From positions 22,117 through 86,116 of the forward strand of contig CALHQH010000020.1 in the NCBI GenBank assembly GCA_938036625.1: a DNA stretch of 64,000 nt, written 5' to 3'. The position numbers and the translations under genes were made by a program. Of this stretch, positions 60,784-64,000 are shown one piece after another; position 1 is the stretch's first letter, and each line of letters starts with the position of its first letter. Origin of the DNA: an uncultured Candidatus Saccharibacteria bacterium (lineage in GTDB: Bacteria; Patescibacteriota; Saccharimonadia; Saccharimonadales; Saccharimonadaceae). The notes below the pieces were generated by a model that had not been told where the DNA came from, made no database searches, and worked only from the letters and a program-made list of their open reading frames with translations.

Positions 60784-61899
60784 TCAATCTAACTTGTGTG
60801 ACAATTCTTCTCCAAAGTATCGTTCTCGAGAAGATTTGAGGAGCATTGCAGGAGTCCAGTGAGGAGCGTTTCTAGCGGGAGGGGTCGGGGTTTTAAAAAT
60901 TCGGCTTCTCCGCTCATCGCATTGCTCAGCAAATTCTTCTGTGAGGGAGCGTCTTGCCTCTAGATTGCCGGTACAGTCGTAGTCGTAGGTGTCGATCTCG
61001 GCTAACACAAACGCCATAAACCTGCGGAGGCGTTCATCGAATTTGCGTTCTGCATAGAAAGGAGAGTTTCCCCACTCAGAGATTTCTGGGTCGATAGTCA
61101 GTCGTGGGTTGACGCTAACTCCTTCAGCCGATTCTGAATCAGGGAAAGTTAGTCGAGCTAAGTCGCAATATCCGGACTCAAGCATCCTCTCTCCCCATTC
61201 CCATCGAGGTTCTACTCCGCTTGGAATACGGGCGATCGGATCTACTGTAACGATCCGAGCCGTCCAAATGGTTAACCGGCGGTGGCGATCTATGCGAGCC
61301 AGCCTATTGATCCAACCGAGGTAGTTAGCGTCTGCGTCAGAGGCGAATGGCTGCATGGTTCGCAGCAATTCCAGTTGGTGCTGCGGGAGTGCTGACAACT
61401 TTTGGAAGGCACGTTTCCAGGAATTTTCGCTGTCGCAAATTGGGTACTGGAGGCGATCTTCGTGTGGAGGTGGAAGTTTACCTGAAGAATATGCCGCAGC
61501 TGCCCAAATAATATAATCGAGGGCAGACCTGAGGTTATATAGCCACTCTCCAAACAGTGCGGGAAGTTCCTGGGGGAATTCTTCGTGTTGCTCCACTGTG
61601 AGGATATATTCCGTGGCGTTGGTGCGCGTTAAGTGCGCAGCAAAGGGGTGTGGCTCCAAAAACTCATTCCAACACTCGATCATCTCTCTGGAATGAACTT
61701 TCGCTCTTTCAACTCGGTGGCGTGCTGGCTTAAATAAATTCACTTCATTCTTTCCGTAGGTGCGTACGGTCGCGTCCTGAGCTTCTCCGCAAAGGGTTAT
61801 CGCCGTCGCTAGCCAGCCCGGCGTCATCGCATCCGTCTGGTTTCGTACCGCGACTTCTTCATCGTACGTCGGCAGCTTACCTGTAGATATTATCGTCAT
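60784..61899 (-). CDS. HEPN-like hypothetical protein
   Basis: 371 residues, no signal or membrane span. The central part, FGEWLYNLRSALDYIIWAAA, and later YLGWINRLARIDRHRRLTIW, match a pattern I recall from widespread uncharacterised actinobacterial proteins. The second segment contains R-x6-H, compatible with the HEPN RNase motif (R-x4-6-H), but the fold is not proven. It begins 14 nt after the dihydrofolate-reductase-like stop, same strand, no clear RBS. Base composition is intermediate. If HEPN, it could be an RNase in defence or toxin-antitoxin; otherwise unknown. Confidence 0.6.
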   Translation of the reverse strand: MTIISTGKLPTYDEEVAVRNQTDAMTPGWLATAITLCGEAQDATVRTYGKNEVNLFKPARHRVERAKVHSREMIECWNEFLEPHPFAAHLTRTNATEYILTVEQHEEFPQELPALFGEWLYNLRSALDYIIWAAAAYSSGKLPPPHEDRLQYPICDSENSWKRAFQKLSALPQHQLELLRTMQPFASDADANYLGWINRLARIDRHRRLTIWTARIVTVDPIARIPSGVEPRWEWGERMLESGYCDLARLTFPDSESAEGVSVNPRLTIDPEISEWGNSPFYAERKFDERLRRFMAFVLAEIDTYDYDCTGNLEARRSLTEEFAEQCDERRSRIFKTPTPPARNAPHWTPAMLLKSSRERYFGEELSHKLD

Positions 61900-61913
61900 C
61901 TACAATTTAATTT

Positions 61914-62444
61914 TTATCTACGAATATAATTCAACTCGACAATTCCATTATTTGTTATCGTGTTGATTAATTTCAATTTATGTTCCGCATCATTTTGGCT
62001 AAATAATTTTATACCATTCCCTAAAATTGTCGGAACAATGGATATAAGATACTCATCAATCACATCTGAAGAAATGGCTTGTTGAACTAAGTCTGCTCCT
62101 CCACATATCCAAATATCTTTTCCTTCAACCCCTTTTAATTTCTTGATCAATTCCTCCAAATTATCACTTGTAAAAATGATCTTATCGGAATCTTGTTGTT
62201 CTCGGTGAGTGAAAACATAAGTCAATAAATTGTCATAAACCCAATTATCAGGGGATAACTCAGTTATTATCTGATTGTAAGTATTCCAACCCATCAGAAC
62301 TGTGTCTATATTTTTTATAAACTCAGAATAGGTACTTTCGTTTTCTAAACAATCTTCATGACCTTGCAGAAAAGCGACACCCCCATTTTTATCAGCAATA
62401 TAGCCATCTACACTCATAGCTATAAACAGTTTTACTTTTCTCAT
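61914..62444 (-). CDS. Dihydrofolate reductase-like (RibD C-terminal family) protein
   Basis: 176 residues. MRKVKLFIAMSVDGYIADKN is the family start (M-S-x-D-G-x-I). VLMGWNTYNQIITEL and IWICGGADLVQQAI (GG of the NADPH site), then LISIVPTILGNGIKLF, match the YyaP/RibD C-terminal reductase group of Firmicutes. Activity on dihydrofolate or a pyrimidine intermediate is unproven. The gene is strikingly AT-rich compared with everything around it, and has a GAGG RBS. Signs of recent horizontal transfer from a low-GC donor. Confidence 0.85.
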   Translation of the reverse strand: MRKVKLFIAMSVDGYIADKNGGVAFLQGHEDCLENESTYSEFIKNIDTVLMGWNTYNQIITELSPDNWVYDNLLTYVFTHREQQDSDKIIFTSDNLEELIKKLKGVEGKDIWICGGADLVQQAISSDVIDEYLISIVPTILGNGIKLFSQNDAEHKLKLINTITNNGIVELNYIRR

Positions 62445-62519
62445 ATCTTAACCTCAACTTCTAATTTTTCTCTCTAAATATTTTAGGATATTATACCATT
62501 TTCAGAGCGTCTGTTTTCT

Positions 62520-62729
62520 TTATTCTTTCCGCTGGGCTTGCACTATCTTTAACAGCTTATCTTGAAAGGTGTCTTTGCTCTTTTTATCAAAATATATCTC
62601 GGTTACAAAGGTCTTTCCGTTCATCTTTTTTGTTAGAACACCATCAGGCTTGCCTCTACCCTGCGCCTTTGCTGTACTCGCAGATCGCAGTCTGGTAACG
62701 GGGTTGCGTATCCCTGCCATCGCTGGCAA
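62520..62729 (-). CDS. Small basic protein, TnpW-like (mobile-element associated)
   Basis: 69 residues. The C-terminal half KKMNGKTFVTEIYFDKKSKD then TFQDKLLKIVQ resembles small transposon-encoded proteins (TnpW type) of clostridial conjugative transposons; this is a weak memory-based match. The N-terminal half looks different in composition and may come from a junction, so the true start could be the internal ATG (KKMNG). Placed between the AT-rich reductase gene and a GC-rich regulator, it supports an element boundary here. Confidence 0.4.
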   Translation of the reverse strand: MPAMAGIRNPVTRLRSASTAKAQGRGKPDGVLTKKMNGKTFVTEIYFDKKSKDTFQDKLLKIVQAQRKE

Positions 62730-62755
62730 ACCCTCGAAGGGATCGAGCTCTCCTT

Positions 62756-62998
62756 CTACACCTCCAACCCACTCACCAACCCACCGGCGTCGGTGTCGAG
62801 GGCGTGGGCGATGCGGAGGATGTTGTGGAGGCTGAGGTTGCGTTGGCCGCGTTCGACCTGGCCGATGTACGACCAGTGCAGGGTGGTGCGCTCGGCCAGC
62901 TTCTCCTGCGACAGGCCCAGCTGCTCGCGGCGGGCGCGCACACGCCGGCCGAACTCACCAGTGGCTGGTGAGAGCGGCGGCTTGCGGTCGGTGGGCAC
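62756..62998 (-). CDS. XRE-family transcriptional regulator
   Basis: 80 residues, essentially one HTH_3 domain: FGRRVRARREQLGLSQEKLA, ERTTLHWSYIGQVERGQRN, LSLHNILRIAHALDTDAGGL. Very GC-rich codons, actinobacterial in style. It lies 142 nt downstream of the edge gene on the same strand; such pairs often form a regulated two-gene module, but no operator was identified. It could act as antitoxin-like repressor or as a phage or plasmid regulator. Confidence 0.85.
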   Translation of the reverse strand: MPTDRKPPLSPATGEFGRRVRARREQLGLSQEKLAERTTLHWSYIGQVERGQRNLSLHNILRIAHALDTDAGGLVSGLEV

Positions 62999-63140
62999 GG
63001 CTCCATCTCAACCGGCCGAAGACTCCCAATCCAGAGACTATGTATCTCAGGACGATGTATCCTGTGGCTGTCCGTGGCGGTCGAGTAGGTGAGGAGGTGA
63101 GCCTGATGGACGGTGGCGAGTGACCATTCGCAGAGATCCT

Positions 63141-64000
63141 CTACCCCTCTCGGGAGGATGCTGCTGCCTCAGGCTGCTTGGTCTGGGGCAGCTCCTCGTC
63201 CAGTGTCCAGGTGAAGGCAACGCCGGAGCCTGGCATGAGCCAACCAGCCGACTCGAGGGCGATGACCTTGCCTGGGACGGCTTCCGGTGATCGGACGATG
63301 CGGGCCGCTGGTGCCGTGGCCACAGTGTCGTTGACACGCATATCGCCGATATTGGTGTCGGTGTAGTCCAATCGCAGCGACCAGCCTCGGGTTGGTTGTC
63401 TGACGGCGAAGTATAGCCGGTGGCTCCACTGCGGGGTGATGGTGCGGAAGACCTGGCGGATGCGAACCGGCTTGCCGCTCCTGGCTTCTTCGTCCAGGTC
63501 GACGCTGTAGGTCTGGCCGGTAGCCCGGGTACTACGACGGATGGGCTGAGGCCGGCCATCGACGGTCAGCTCCAGCAGCTCGTATGCCTCCCGACGGCGA
63601 GCGTCCATGCCAGGGCGCGGTGCCATGAACCAGGTGGAAGTGGCCGGTACGTCCTGGCGCAGCTCGTTGTACTCATCCTGCTCAGACACACAAGCGAAGC
63701 GCCGGGTAGCACTGCTAGGTACGGTGGTGTACTCCCACTCCACGGTGACGTCGAACAGAGGAGTACCGCAGGTACTCCTCTCTACTGCAGTAGAGAGCCG
63801 AACGCGCACCGCCACGTCATACCACCGCTCAGCGGCACGGATGGCTTGGTCACGGATGTCGCGGTAGATCTCCCGAGCGAACTGCTCATCGCCCAGGCGC
63901 AGAGCCATCACGTTAGCTGCGATATCGTCCAGCAGCTCCGGCGTCGCCACACGCTTCAAGTCCTCAGGGTGGATGGCGAAGCCCTCCACCACCGCATCAC
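63141..64000 (-). CDS. GC-rich protein running off the right edge, unknown
   Basis: At least 283 residues; the frame stays open to base 63998, and a GTG at 63992 is only a possible start, so treat it as 5'-partial. Not recognised. It has an N-terminal helical part (IHPEDLKRVATPELLDDIAA, FAREIYRDIRDQAIRAAERW), a middle region of beta-strand character, and a C-terminal domain with GWSLRLDYTDTNIGDMRVND and ESAGWLMPGSGVAFTWTLDE. No signal peptide or span in the visible part. Codons are strongly GC-rich, as in the adjacent XRE gene; probably actinobacterial in origin. Confidence 0.7.
   Translation of the reverse strand, partial: DAVVEGFAIHPEDLKRVATPELLDDIAANVMALRLGDEQFAREIYRDIRDQAIRAAERWYDVAVRVRLSTAVERSTCGTPLFDVTVEWEYTTVPSSATRRFACVSEQDEYNELRQDVPATSTWFMAPRPGMDARRREAYELLELTVDGRPQPIRRSTRATGQTYSVDLDEEARSGKPVRIRQVFRTITPQWSHRLYFAVRQPTRGWSLRLDYTDTNIGDMRVNDTVATAPAARIVRSPEAVPGKVIALESAGWLMPGSGVAFTWTLDEELPQTKQPEAAASSREG

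Noticed and set aside
1..64000. CRISPR array
   Set aside because: No regularly spaced repeats of 24-40 nt seen; no cas genes.

Overview
The window looks like the replication-origin side of a Candidatus Saccharibacteria (TM7, Patescibacteria/CPR) chromosome. This is inferred from the block yidC-jag / rnpA / rpmH / dnaA / dnaN / recF, a type IV secretion cluster with PrgI-, TraC- and VirB4-like proteins, FemAB-type and MurE-like cell-wall genes, no biosynthetic operons, roughly 50% GC and UGA used as a stop. The species is not determined.

Layout: 0-4 kb holds the end of a DUF2142-like membrane protein, a small membrane protein coupled to a secreted lysozyme-like/ChW-repeat protein, and a small gene with a pentanucleotide repeat that puts it out of frame. 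4-9.7 kb is a minus-strand surface-polysaccharide operon (Wzm/Wzt-type exporter, GT2, double GT4). 9.7-16.2 kb has more glycosyltransferases, a GtrB/GtrA pair, a cupin and an isolated sucCD pair. 16.4-22.8 kb is the origin region: jag, yidC, rnpA, rpmH (46 codons), DnaA boxes, dnaA, dnaN, recF. 22.8-37 kb is a minus-strand type IV secretion cluster with three putative wall-degrading domains; a VirB2-like pilin lies apart at 54.7 kb.

37-58.9 kb holds tRNA-Ser(GGA), a MacB-like ABC transporter, a SIS isomerase-like gene, a putative PD-(D/E)XK nuclease, a MurE-like ligase, tsaD, a deoxyribosyltransferase-like gene, two divergent FemAB transferases, valS, rlmH, a HIT gene, tRNA-Ser(CGA), tRNA-Ser(GCT) and a large secreted beta-helix/LRR protein. 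59.2-64 kb is a mosaic: GC-rich actinobacterial-looking segments (HTH protein, XRE regulator, edge gene) alternate with a very AT-rich Firmicutes-looking dihydrofolate-reductase-like gene, a BECR-like small protein, a HEPN-like protein and a predicted small RNA. It looks like recent acquisition.

The genes together describe an epibiont that imports most metabolites and invests in surface glycans, cross-linked peptidoglycan, secreted adhesins or hydrolases and a contact-dependent secretion machine. Main new signals: an 8-mer (ACAGAGGT) about eight-fold over-represented; many genes whose -10 box lies 6-7 nt before the start codon (leaderless mRNAs); a candidate phase-variable gene; and a candidate small RNA with consensus promoter and terminator. 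All counts were made by eye.
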